Made by a program: the position numbers and the translations under genes | Notes under the pieces: model-generated | The model's database searches: none | Told to the model about the DNA's origin: nothing | Seen by the model: only the letters and a program-made list of their open reading frames with translations | NCBI GenBank assembly: GCA_000708835.1 | Contig: DF237755.1 | Span: 1 to 31,623 of the forward strand | Direction of reading: 5' to 3' | DNA length: 31,623 nucleotides | Source: Klebsormidium nitens | Lineage: Eukaryota > Streptophyta > Klebsormidiophyceae > Klebsormidiales > Klebsormidiaceae | Shown: in pieces, positions 11,201 through 20,794 of the stretch | Layout of the letters: every line of letters begins with the position of its first letter | Position numbering within the stretch: position 1 is the stretch's first letter

Positions 11201-14200
11201 TTGGTGTATCGAAGTGCCCGGTCGTAACAGCCGGCAAAATCAGCCGGTGATGCCTTCTTGTGTGCTGAGGCTGAAACTACTGAAGCGGATTGTACTCTCA
11301 GGGCCCTATTCATTCCGCTCGAATACTCAGCTAGAACAACGCGCCGCTCCGCGTTTCATCTTCGCGCAATGCCGTAGCCCACGCAACCATTTATACATTT
11401 CATCATGGACGAAATTTTGCAGTCCGATAGAAGCTGTACCCATTCCGTTTAGGTTCTCGGCTGGAAGAACGCGACCGTTCCGCTGCTCCGCGAGCTGGCC
11501 GCCGCCGGAACGCCACCATCAGATCGATCAGCATTGAATTTGAAGCTGCGACTTGCAATCAGCTCTTGATTCAAACGCCCGTTAATTCGTTCCGTTCAGG
11601 TTCTTGGCTGGAACAACGCAACCGTTCCGCTCATCCGCGAGCTCGCCGCCGCCGGAAACAATCACGGCCCGGCGTCCCAGAGCAAGATCGGCGGACACCG
11701 GACTGTGGTCGTGCTGGCGGAAAAGGAAAAGGACGAGATGGAAGCGGAGATCGCGCGCGCTATCTCGAAAGAGGAGCTGAAGCGCACGCGCGTGGTGTGC
11801 CGTGTTGGGGACCCGAGCGATCGGTATGCGCAGGTGAGGTCATAGCCCCTTTCGCTGACGTCACCTCTTGGCGTCACCTTGAAAGCTGTCCTTCTTAGAC
11901 AAGTCCGATCTGGACCGATCGCCCATGAGATCGCTGCATAAGAATCATCACACAGTTCGAGTTCGGTTTTGAACGGCGATTAAAGTCGTGTCGAAAAACA
12001 AAGCTTGACGTTTGAAGCCGCCGTAGAAGGAGTAGAGTGGGAGCCGAGCAATTGGTCCAGACGGCGCTCCACACGGGGACGTGTGTTATGCCGGTCAAGG
12101 AAGCGACCATGCGCTAGTCTTCTCACGGGTACATTTCGTTGAATAGTGACGGAGTAGTGCTTCAAAAACTAAATCGAACCCGCAACGAAGACACTCGAAC
12201 CGCAGTTGATCGTCTAAAACGGGAGCGCAGGCGGGGTGTTGACTAGAGAGAGGTTGCACTTTTGCCGCAATCATGGGCTTACTCTTGAATGCAAGCGGTC
12301 GAACTTGCAGGAAGTTACCACTTGCGTGAAATGGTCGTCATTGGAAGCCGCGTTCCGTTCACGAAGACCACTGCTCCAATTTACGCTTTTGGTCCATCCG
12401 TATGAAAATGGTTAGTGTGCTGGCTCAAAATGCGCGTTTCGTGCGCGCACACTTGTGGTTGGCGGCTGAGCGCGCGCGTTCCGTTGTGGTGCTGCCGGAA
12501 AGGCGAGGAAGCAATCGTTGAATCGAGGCGCATTCAAAAAAACCTTGTTCCTGCGCGCCTACAGTTGTGGGTGGCGGCTGAGCGCGCGCGTTCCGTCGTG
12601 GTGCTGGCGGAAGACGACGAGGAACCGGAAATGGCGGACACCAAGGCGCTGCGCGTCGTGCTCGCGACCAAGGGAAGCGTCGCCAAGCAAATGCGCGCGC
12701 GCTCGCGCCAAAAGCTGGCCGAGAGCCTGGTAACAGATTTCAAGCTTGTACCTCATCGATGAATCGAGCTGACGTTAAAACAAATTATTCAAACGAGGAC
12801 GTCATGAGAAAATATTGGGGGCCGCTTTGCCGGACAGGCATGCGAGCGGTCGCCCCGATGCAGGCGGAGGCAGGTTAAAAACCTAGGTCACGAGTATAAA
12901 GTCCGGCTCGAAAGAAATATTAGGGTCATCTCAGGTTACTCAGACATGCGAATCCCTCCAAAGATCGAGTCCCTCAAAGCAACAAATTTTCAGCATAGCA
13001 TCCGTGTTACCAAACATTACTTGGACCGGAGGAAAAAGGCCGTAATGACGAGCACTTCTCGCTGGACTAGCGGGCAAAGAGCTTGCATGTGACCGATCAA
13101 CGGCCAAACTCTTTTTGGAAAAGAAGGATATCAGATCTGCAGGAAAAACGTGCAGCCCCTCGGAATTGGATTGGCAATATTTATCTAGTTGAGTATAATC
13201 AAGTTCGGAGTGTGAGAAGAGGTCCCGGTTGTCGTACAGAAGCTTCCGCTTGCAGTTTGGCGCTTCTTAATTGTCTAGAGGACGTTCGTCGGAACCTGTG
13301 CCGGGATGACATGATATTAGGAGTGCATTTTCTTCTGCGAAGCAGGTTGTTTCACGGCTTGCGAGGTCAGAGGACTGCCAAGCTGGAAGTCCAGGCAACG
13401 TTCTTGGAACACCAAAATGGTAGCTGGAAGTCCAGGCAACGTTCTTGGAACACCAAAATGATCAGACTGGATATTAATTGAATGACAGACCCACTGAAGT
13501 TGATCTGACGTCATGAAAACCATATTACCAGCAGTCGGAGGCGCGCCTGGCGAGCCCGAGCGGCCGCGACGCCAAGAGCGCGCGCCACATCGACAGCCGC
13601 GCGACCGTGGAACTAGAGGAGGGAGTCGAGCCGACGCTGCCCATGGTGGTGCAGGCGCAGACCGCGCGCGGGCACCACCTGGTGAAGCTCGCGGGGGGGG
13701 ACCAGGTAAGCCAAACTTTGTTAGTTATACCCCCCCATTCCAAGGACGTTGTAATTGAAAGGAAGCCCGGTGCTGCTACTTTCTTAGAGACGCAAAGGCA
13801 TGCGGGCGCGACCTTAAAGCTTGCGGGGGAGGCCAGAAGGTGAGGATACCTGCGAGGTTCGTCCCGCACTTTCGAAGGATTTGGCCCTCCATCTGTAATC
13901 TGTGTAAAGGAACTAGAGAGGAGCGTCGCGAGCGGAGTCCTGCCCTTATTGGGGCAGGCGCAGACCTCGTCAAGCTCGCGGGGAGTTACCAGATGTGCGA
14001 GGGGCCTTGTTTTGACAGTCCTTAGTGTAAGTGTTTGGGGCATCCTTGCCAGTGGCATGGCTCAGAAACATGGCAGAGAGCGGCCATAGTGCATGAAACG
14101 CTAGGGCTTCTTCCGAAAGTTTAATGTTTCTCTCGACCTTTTGAACAGGACCTCTAGCCTGCGAGTCGTCAGCCCCTGATATCGAGCACCTCAATGGATC

Positions 14201-17200
14201 GAGGTTCGCATTCCAAATCTGCACCCACTATAGCCCCTATCTAACCCAATCCGTCCCAGTTCCTTCCCCTTATTGTCCACTGCATTGAGCTGAGTGACTA
14301 TATTGGCTTGTAATCTGGACTGCGCCATCAGTAATGAGTTTCGTTGCCACGTGTCAGGTCACGACGGTGGACACGCGCAAGCTGGTGGGGCGGCATCTGG
14401 TGCAGTGCGCGGTGCAGATGCGCGGGCTGGCCGCGGTCATGCGCAGGCTGCAGAGCTTCGACGACGAGGAGTTTTACATCAAGTGAGTCTCAACGGAAGC
14501 GAAACTTATATCGCATCAAGTGAGTTCCAAAGAGGGGGAAGCTTACATCAAAGTGAGTGTCAAAAAGGAGGAAAAGAGGAGTAATCTCCTCTTTGCATGC
14601 GCTGCAAGTACTGCGAATGCGCATTTGTGCAAGAAAGTGGATGGAGGAATCTGCCAGTCCTTGGGTTCTAATTTGTTTGAGACATGCCGCGTGTTTGCCC
14701 AGGGTAAAGATAGATCCCAAAGACGGCGTATTAGGAAAGCACGTTCAGATGTAGACCAGCTCAGAAAGCAGTTTCGATACAGCGTTACATCACTCAACGG
14801 GCGAGGAGCTATCTGCTCTTCTGGTTCTCGAAATAGATACTCTTCTCTTCCGTTGAAAGACTTGTGTAATTGCCATTCATCCTTTCTCCGGCGGGCGTCA
14901 AAAACGCTCCTCTTACAACCTGCTCGGTCTTTTGAGAGCCCATCATGAGGACATTCCCGGGCCACGTTTGCCGACGTCAGCGCCGCGTCATCGCAGGCAG
15001 TGGCCGAGCCTGACGGGGCGCACGTTCGAAGAGGTCTGCCGGTCGTTCGTGGGCGCGGTCCCGGTGGGCGTCGTGGACGGGGACAAGCAGCTGGTGAGAG
15101 ATCCCCCTGGCTTCAAAGCAGATTTCCAATTTGAAGTATCTGAAGATTGAAAACATTGAGCAACTCTGTGGTCTTTGTTTCAAAGAGGTCTGCCAGTAAA
15201 CTGTGGTGCGGTCCCGTGGAAGTCGTCTGCAGCTGGTGAGGGCGTCCCTCCTCTTGAAAATACTTCTTCACTTTTAGAAAAGTACCTTTAGGAGTAACAT
15301 CGTCGACTGGTTTGAGATTTTGTTTCCTCGGATGCATTTCAAGCAATTTTAAGACAGGAAGAACTTCCTGTTATCTCTTTAAAACCTGAGCCCAGGAGGG
15401 GACGCACGGACGAGTACCTAAAGCGTATCGATCCTCAAAGTGGTCGATCGGTGCCGGTAAAGAACGCGGCAACTCTGCCCAGCATCCGCTGTGAGGATGT
15501 GACTCGATTCTTCGGCGATCGGAGTGTTTTGAATGTAAGACCTAGCAAGAGTTAAGGACTACGTAGTCCATGAAAAGCTCTCTGATTCAAGGCATATCCC
15601 CGGCAACAAATGAGCAACCAATGTCTCCAAAACTTTTTACATCTCGGCAAACTCCCAAAACCTCCTTCGCAGCTCCTGTTGCCGCCTTTCGACCGCGTGA
15701 TGCGCAAGTCGGACTACGTCGTCGTGGTTGCGGACGGCAAGGACGGGTACCGTCCGTTGTCCGCCCCAATCCGGCGGATCAACACCGCGCTACCCAAGTG
15801 GACGGAACCACCAAACGTGCCCGGGAAGTACCTCATCGTGGGCTGGGGGCCCACCCTGGTAAGCGACCGGCTACTGCCTCTGCGCTTTCGTTTATTGTTT
15901 TGCCACACCTTATATGATTCTCGACACTGCATAATACGGGTTCCTGGATCCTGTTCTTCAGTTAAGAAATTTTTGAAAGCCCTTTAGGGCGCTTCTACTC
16001 TCCTCGCAAGTCGTCACAACGCTACGAGCACGGACAACTCCACCGCGGAGAAGAATGCTTACGTCAGATATGATGACTTGCGTGCTAAGAGAGGGAAATC
16101 TATGAGGCATATAAAAGGGAGGTCAGACCTTGCCCATTTTTGCATCTTTGCAAGCTTGGGAAGGCACTACCAAACAAACAACAGTGCACGAATAGAGCAG
16201 AACAGCCGTAGCTCGCAGCTTAACCGCAATTGACAAAATCATGGCGGATTGACTAACCTGGTAGATCTCGGCAGCAACTTGAACGTGCTGATTACAGCTG
16301 CGTATCAAAACGCTGCAAAACAATCCTTCTCGCAAACTCTTTGCAGACGCCACGCAGAGAAGCTTAGTCATTCAATCACAGCTGACTGACTGATGTACAA
16401 TCGGGGTTATCTTTCAGGTCGACATGATAACCGAGATGGATAACCTGGTGAACCCGGGGAGCGACCTGTTGATTGCCGCTGCGCTTCCGGAGGCCGAGAT
16501 GCAGCGCCGGCTCTACGCTGGGGGGATCATGACGTCACCGTGCGTGCGGAAAGGCTGCTTCGCGTGCAAAGGTGAGCTGAGGGCCGGTCCGCTTCATGAT
16601 TGACATTATCTTGAAAATCAAATATGTTAAGAGGCTTCTTGCTGAGTCCGTTACCCGCAATTTGAGACGCAGGCAATCTGTGAAGGAACCTGCTCTCTTA
16701 TTGCTGCCGGAGGTGGAAGCGGAGAAGTCCGTTTAGTTTATGCAGACTCGCTCGATTCTCATTGTGTATGAGAGTCGCGTCTGAAACGTTCACTCGATCT
16801 TTCGTCGTTTGACCTTGCACTCAACTGCTTGGAGCGCTTTAGCGAGGACGGAGTCAGCGGGCCTTCTCTCGCCACCAGAAGGTTGAAGCAAAGCGATTTT
16901 TGATCGTCAGACTGAAGTTCGTTTCGTCTTTTCGACGCTAATCCTATGCGCTACCTTGTCTTAAAACACATGTTTAACCTTAGACTTCAGTCTTAAATGG
17001 ATCAGCACACAGTAAAGGTTTCGAGGCGACCCTAAATCTGCAGAAACATTCAAAGTGTCGTCTCACATGGGAAAGATGGGAAGCAACTTGGGAAGACAAT
17101 AACAGGTGAATGATTACTTTTCAGTTCGGAAATAAGCCAGACGAAGGATGCGGACACGTGTCCTGCAGGCAACGATCACGGCAGCCCCGTGGCGTGCCTG

Positions 17201-20200
17201 TCGCAGCTATCGGTGCACCTTCACACCACCCTACCGCCCGGCCAGGAGGAGAGTGTGAATAGCCCCGCCGATGCAGAGAGTTCGAGCGGAGATCTAGAGT
17301 CCTTGGGCCCACTCGCGAGCTCGACCCAATTTGAAGCCGTCATTTTGCTGGCCGCAAAATATGCGCCGGACGGTACTTTAGACGCGTACGGAAGGTGAGG
17401 GGCGACCAGGGTTCGTGTTCGTATCACTTTCAGGTCGCCTTTGTTGGACCTTAATACCAGGTTGACAGATTCCGTTCAAAGCGTCTCGTTTTACGGGTGG
17501 AGAAATGTGCGCTGGACGGCACTTTTGGACGCGTAAGGAAGGTGAGGGGCGACCAGGAACCGTGTTTCTATTGCTGTCAGGTCGCCTTTCGTGTGACCCC
17601 TTGTCACGAATGACGCAGTTCGAGACCCGTCATTCTGCTGGCGGCCTGATATGCGCCGGACGGCACTTTTGACGCGTACGGAAGATGAGGGGCGCTCTTC
17701 CCAGGTCGCTTTGTATCTTCAGGGATTGCGGTAGATTGTTCGTATAAACGTGTGAAGCCGTCATTTGGGTGGCTGCAAAACGTCCGCGGAATAAGTTGGG
17801 AGCGGTGCGCTGCGAAAGGGTTGTCATTCTGTTGGATATAAGGTGGGGGAAGAGAAAAGGAAAGGGGCACCAATATGCAACTCATTGCCTTGAGAGCAGT
17901 GTCCTACGTCTGCTCTCTTATGCAGCAAGCGACCTGGCCATTTAGGTTGCCACCACGAATGGCCAGGAACAAGTTCCTGAACTCCTTCCCGGAAAAGTTG
18001 AGAGCTTTGAAGCCGTCTAAAAACCTGATCTTCAATCCCTAAACCTTGAACTGGGATATGATGACCAACACCAGAAGGTAGTTTGGGTCTAGAGGTTTCG
18101 GTTTTTATTCTACAATGTTCTGGTGACTGTGGACTCTGGGTTTCCCACTTTAGTGTACCGGTACAAACGTTTGTACCGTTTGAGTTCGGATGTGCTTTCG
18201 GTCCTTACACCACCCGATTATATAAATAACCTAACAAATGATCCCTGTTCTTGCAGTGACTCCTCGTGCCTGGCGACGATCCTGCTGCTGCAGGAGAAGG
18301 CGGAGCTGGACGCGGAGAGGGATCCCCCGGTCGAGGACACGCACATCGTCGCCGAGATCGTGGATCGCGCCACCAAGAAACTGGTTAAGGTGCGGTGAAG
18401 ACCCTTGCGTCTTTATACTTTCTTAATGCTGGTTGGCTTAACCCGACCTGGTAGAGAATCCCTTGTCGAGGAGCCACACGTCGTCGCATATATTCTTGGA
18501 TCATGCCACCAGAAAACTGGTCAAGGTGAGGAGTCAAGATTTCCGTCACCGTTTGACGAAACGCTTTTCTCGAATCCGGGGTCCCCAATTCCTGACTCAC
18601 GTTTTTCTTGATACGTGTCAGCTCGTTTATCGACCGATGCCATGTCTTTGTTGTCATTGTCAAAACGAGCCTACTTTATTCCTCCGTTATGCTGAACACC
18701 CCCCCGCTTGCCACGTGTCAGGTCGTCAACCGTGACGTGGACTCCGTGGTGGGCACGGAGATGATGGCACGTGTCCTCGCGATGGCCAGCGAGGACCAGG
18801 CCGTGATCGCGCTCTGGCGGGACCTGCTGAGCGCCGACGGGAAGGACGTCTACCTCAAACCCGCACGAAGGTTAGCATAACCCATGATTCTATCTTTTTT
18901 AATCAACTTTTCGCTTCTTTACACTTCTTTACATAGTTTGCCCAAGGTCAGCTTTACACAAACTTTGGTTGTTCAAGAAATAATCTAACATAACACGAGG
19001 TGGAACATTTTTGCTCTCTGACGCGACCTGCTGACCGCTGACGGTAAGAACGTCCACCTTAAACCCGCAAGAAGGTTAGCTCAACCTTTTTAAGCGGAAT
19101 AATGTTTTCCAACTTTTCCAAGCGAACCTAGGGCCAGAGTCAGTATGACTCAAGCTTTGGTTTTCTTCCGATTGGGAGGGGTAAAGTTCGTTTGCGCTTT
19201 GGCGCGACCTGATTAGGAGAAAGTCTACCCCAGATCAGCACGAAGGTTAGCTCAACCTTAAAACGCTACTCTCCACGCCTTCCCTTGTGTCTTTCCGTCA
19301 AGCTTTTCCGATCCTCTGGTGAGACTAAACCCTCTGGAACCCTTGTCTTGCCTGACGATTTCCTTCTACCTAATTTTGGTAGAAGCAACATGACAGCTTT
19401 TGAATACTCGACGTCTAGAGATAGGGAGTCGTCAACGGCTGATGCAGGTTAGATCAGGTGGCCATCTTCTTTGGAGACCTTTCTGGTCACAATTCGTAAA
19501 CGATTTAAGCTCTGTAAATGGTTCCGCAAGCAACTTGCTGCTAGTTAAGCTGCTGAAACTCTTCGACTAACCCCCAACTAGTTGCACGGAAAGCCGAGAC
19601 TCTTCGACTAACCATCAACTAATGAGGGTGGTGTTGTCTCTTTCCAGCAGCCGTTTCCCTGCTCAACGAGTCTCCTGTGACCAAGTATGTTGACGAGAAA
19701 CTAAGCTGCAACCCCCTTTTGGTATCTGCGGCTAACCCTCGTTGTTACCTGTTAACCAGGTACGTTGGGGAGGGCGAGGCCATCTCATTCTGGGAGCTCG
19801 CGGAGCGCGCGCGCTTACTGGGGGAGGTCGCACTCGGATGGCGGACCGCAGCTGACGACATCGAGATCAATCCGCCCAACAAGGTATGCTCCTTTCCGTT
19901 TGCGTCTCTGCTTTTCCGGTGCGTTTCCAAAGACTCCCTCCTGTGCCTAGCTTCTGAAATCGCCCAACTGATAAGGTGCGCTCCTTCTGCGGCCCTGCGA
20001 CTTTAAAGGGCCTGATAAGGTGAGCTGATTTTCGATCTCATCCCGGTTCAACTGTTCGGCCGGACATTCTTCTCAAGATCCTCAGTGAACCTTTCGTAAT
20101 CAGCCCGCCCACCAAGGTGGGCTCCTTTTCGTTTGCGTCTTTCCGTGTAATCTGCTGAATTTGGATAGTGCACCAAGACTCCCTCGAGCGAAACCTTCCG

Positions 20201-20794
20201 ACATGAACCCGCCGAATAAGGAGGGCTCCTTCTGCTCCACGTCGCTCCATTCCGTTCCCTCCTGGAAGATCCTTTTGTGCCTTCCTTTCGAGTCGTCCGC
20301 CCAAGGAGAGCGATCGAAAACAGTCGACCAACTAGGGGGGCTCGCCTTTTCTCCGAAGTGGTTTTTGTGAATCATTCTTCTCACGGAGCCGCTTTGAGGT
20401 CTGTTTCCCTTCAGCTCATATCGATGGTTACGGGCAGTTCAAACCTGCGTTTGCGGCCAGAGAGCCCTAGCTCTTGCAACTTTCATATTTACTCAATGGA
20501 AAGGCTTCGAGTCGCACTATAACAGTGGGCAGCTTTAGCTTGATTCTTTGTGCTTCTCCTTAATGGCTTTGCAATTTCCTCTGTTTTTCTCGCCTCTCTT
20601 CACTTGCGCACTTCAGGCCATGTGTAAAATCAGCTCTTCAGCTTTCATTTCGAATCGAGGTCGATACGACTCTCGCTTCAGACAAATCTCGCTTGCCGAG
20701 TCACCTGATTGACCTGATTTCCCTTTTCCCGCAGGCTCTTTGTCGCCAGTATGATAAGGAAGACGCGATCGTGGTCATTTCAGACTGCCTTTGA
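7011..20794 (+). CDS. CASTOR/POLLUX-like ion channel with an inserted LysM domain, 17 exons
   Basis: Exons: 7011-8237, 8823-9098, 9556-9730, 10593-10765, 11600-11833, 12565-12729, 13535-13705, 14358-14482, 14997-15093, 15391-15534, 15673-15858, 16418-16571, 17169-17394, 18257-18389, 18722-18870, 19760-19883, 20735-20794. All are GT-AG with frame kept throughout, giving about 1272 aa; land-plant homologues are about 850-920. Order: long N-terminal region with one membrane segment (about 189-206), LysM (410-453), basic stretch (464-472), S5-pore-S6 (515-598), then two RCK-like regions. Family signatures include GKSRVVESGHVLVLGWN after S6, SVVVLAEDDEEPEMADTKAL, EFYIKQWPSLTGRTFEEV, KYLIVGWGP, ISFWELAERARLLGEVALGW and INPPNK near the C-terminus. 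Land-plant homologues sit in the nuclear envelope and support symbiotic calcium spiking. The acceptors at 15391 and 17169 are the least certain; others are strong. CASTOR and POLLUX cannot be told apart here. Confidence 0.9.
8823..9098 (+). CDS. Channel exon 2: LysM domain followed by a basic cluster
   Basis: 92 codons, phase 0 at both ends. Residues 410-453 read as a canonical LysM: AYEVGTGESLGSVAGFLGV, then PLEDLKATNPGVSNPL, then RPGQSLHIP. The YxV-x-x-GESL start, the hydrophobic-GV turn, the L-x-x-x-NPG core and the L-x-PGQ-x-L-x-IP end are all in place. LysM domains bind GlcNAc polymers such as chitin, peptidoglycan and Nod or Myc factors; that is family knowledge. The exon then encodes KWRKRKRKPGKG (about 465-476) and a moderately hydrophobic end (VRVALVFL). 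The acceptor is AAACACAG and the donor CGG-GTAAGT. The open frame continues across both junctions into channel sequence. Confidence 0.88.
9556..10765 (+). CDS. Channel exons 3-4: S5, pore loop and S6
   Basis: Exon 3 (9556-9730) encodes LAYQCQLALEWHP, the typical lead-in to S5. It then encodes S5 (about 515-538), and the pore helix and filter region WMYVYNSPG. Exon 4 (10593-10765) completes the Gly and continues ADLHHVKGSARLFG, S6 (about 572-597) and the linker SGKSRVVESGHVL that leads to the first Rossmann-like region. The intron falls inside the filter region. Land-plant members have an ADSGNH-like filter as I recall; this one has YNSPGADLHH, so selectivity may differ. Confidence 0.88.
10404..10500 (+). 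repeat. Partial copy of channel exon 4 acceptor and pore sequence
   Basis: Located in intron 3. It starts with an intact TTTGTGCAG acceptor at 10418. The bases after it encode ADLHHVKGSARLFGSMLFMV, identical in protein to the true exon 4 start 174 bases downstream. I count four base differences, all synonymous. The frame then diverges and reaches a stop before the real exon. Confidence 0.88.
10838..11210 (+). repeat. Three decaying copies of channel exon 4 donor junction
   Basis: Copies of the exon 4 end (ESMLNQVDVL to VESGHVL) and the start of intron 4. Their donors follow 10926 (GTGAGT), 11074 (GTGAGC) and 11203 (GTGTAT); the true exon ends at 10765. Spacings are 161, 148 and 129. The intron-side words GCCTGGATGATGCGCC also recur near 10801 and 10940. 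The first copy differs mostly by amino-acid-changing substitutions. Confidence 0.8.
11296..11520 (+). repeat. Two copies of channel exon 5 acceptor junction
   Basis: A good copy starts after AG at 11452 and encodes VLGWKNATVPLLRELAAAG against VLGWNNATVPLIRELAAAG in exon 5. An older, shorter copy lies near 11300-11350 (CATTCCGCTCGAATACTCAG). The distance from the good copy to the true exon is 147 bases. Confidence 0.83.
11600..15858 (+). CDS. Channel exons 5-11: first RCK-like region and start of the second
   Basis: Exon 5 gives VLGWNNATVPLIREL and RTVVVLAEKEKDEMEAEI, matching the family pattern ILGWSDKL and VVMAERDKEEME. Exon 6 gives SVVVLAEDDEEPEMADTKAL, close to AIVVLAEDGNADQSDARAL. Exons 7-9 give TLPMVVQAQT, GRHLVQCAVQMRGLAAVM and EEFYIKQWPSLTG. 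Exon 10 (15391-15534) is the weakest; it ends with RSVLN and joins exon 11 as LLLPPFDRVMRKSDYVVVV, which fits the family's IVLNP to GDEVLVIAED block. Exon 11 ends in KYLIVGWGPTL, the start of the second Rossmann-like fold. The cytosolic or nucleoplasmic side is expected from the family. Confidence 0.83.
12425..12510 (+). repeat. Copy of channel exon 6 acceptor junction
   Basis: Encodes LWLAAERARSVVVLPE-like sequence against LWVAAERARSVVVLAE in exon 6, 112 bases upstream of the true acceptor. The acceptor AG of the copy has become AC, so it should be splice-dead. Confidence 0.8.
13381..13460. repeat. Fresh 41-bp tandem duplication inside channel intron 6
   Basis: 39 bases are identical between 13381-13419 and 13422-13460 (unit 41). 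Unlike the exon-edge copies it shows no divergence, so it is recent or under conversion. Confidence 0.9.
13790..14005 (+). repeat. Two copies of channel exon 7 donor junction
   Basis: Pieces resembling the exon 7 end (GHHLVKLAGGDQ) end near 13839 (followed by GTGAGG) and 13992. The true end is 13705; spacings are about 134 and 153. The second copy also retains GAACTAGAG and GGCAGGCGCAGACC words. Confidence 0.72.
14484..14565 (+). repeat. Short copies of channel exon 8 donor
   Basis: The word TACATCAAGTGAGT of the true junction (14476-14489) recurs as GCATCAAGTGAGTT near 14513 and TACATCAAAGTGAGTG near 14544, giving three donor-like sites within about 75 bases. Confidence 0.75.
15178..15250 (+). 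repeat. Decayed copy of channel exon 9 donor junction
   Basis: GAGGTCTGCCAGT through GCAGCTGGTGAGG repeats the exon 9 end (GAGGTCTGCCGGT through GCAGCTGGTGAGA), 142 bases downstream, with internal deletions and a stop. Confidence 0.8.
16238..16320 (+). repeat. Decayed copy of channel exon 12 start
   Basis: ATGGCGGATTGACTAACCTGG and the following bases to ATTACAGCTGCG track the exon 12 segment encoding ITEMDNLVNPGSDLLIAAA, about 187 bases upstream of it. It has frame-breaking changes. Confidence 0.75.
16418..20794 (+). CDS. Channel exons 12-17: second RCK-like region and C-terminus
   Basis: Exon 12 gives DMITEMDNLVNPGSDLL and ALPEAEMQRRL, as in the family DMIMVLDAFLAPGSEL and VPE-x-ERE-x-KL blocks. 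Exon 13 ends FEAVILLAAKYAPDGTLDAYG, and exon 14 continues SDSSCLATILLLQEK and HIVAEIVDRATKKLVK. Exon 15 has SVVGTEMMARVLAMASEDQA, exon 16 the GEGEAISFWEL block and INPPNK, and exon 17 a short terminal strand DAIVVISDCL-stop. Exon 13 also adds a Ser/Asp-rich insert of about 40 residues. The exon 14 donor (GTGCGG) and exon 15 donor (GTTAGC) are weak. Acceptor choice for exon 13 (TCCTGCAG at 17168) was decided by phase. Confidence 0.83.
17478..17790 (+). repeat. Copies of channel exon 13 donor junction
   Basis: Two clear copies of the exon 13 end end at 17541 (donor GTGAGG intact) and 17684 (donor changed to ATGAGG). The true end is 17394; spacings are 147 and 143. A third fragment lies near 17755-17781 and a faint one near 18010. 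The 17684 copy matches the exon mainly with third-position differences plus one stop. Confidence 0.85.
18450..18535 (+). repeat. Copy of channel exon 14 donor junction
   Basis: GCCACCAGAAAACTGGTCAAG-GTGAGG repeats the exon 14 end GCCACCAAGAAACTGGTTAAG-GTGCGG, 136 bases downstream. The copy carries the better donor. Small indels break the frame upstream. Confidence 0.83.
19020..19255 (+). repeat. Two copies of channel exon 15 donor junction
   Basis: Exon ends at 19074 and 19245 repeat GACCTGCTGAGCGCCGACGG through CGAAGGTTAGC; the true end is 18870. Spacings are 204 and 171. All three keep the unusual GTTAGC donor, and the nearer copy is the better conserved. Confidence 0.85.
19935..20345 (+). 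repeat. Multi-copy decay array of channel exon 16 donor junction
   Basis: The exon 16 end and intron start (CCGCCCAACAAGGTATGCTCC then TTTGCGTCT) recur in five or six degenerate forms. Examples are CTGATAAGGTGCGCTCC near 19969, CTGATAAGGTGAGC near 20012, CCGCCCACCAAGGTGGGCTCC near 20105, CCGCCGAATAAGGAGGGCTCC near 20210 and shorter ones to about 20340. Confidence 0.8.

Noticed and set aside
11157-11537. 126-codon plus frame in channel intron 4
   Set aside because: Made of decayed copies of exon 4 and exon 5 borders; any protein-like stretches are explained by those copies.
13525-14058. 177-codon minus-strand frame opposite channel exon 7
   Set aside because: Antisense shadow of a GC-rich coding exon plus its copies; no family resemblance and exon 7 fits the channel frame.
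14543-14965. Frames of about 140 codons on both strands in channel intron 8
   Set aside because: They overlap each other on opposite strands, show no coding bias and are skipped by a frame-consistent splice from 14482 to 14997.
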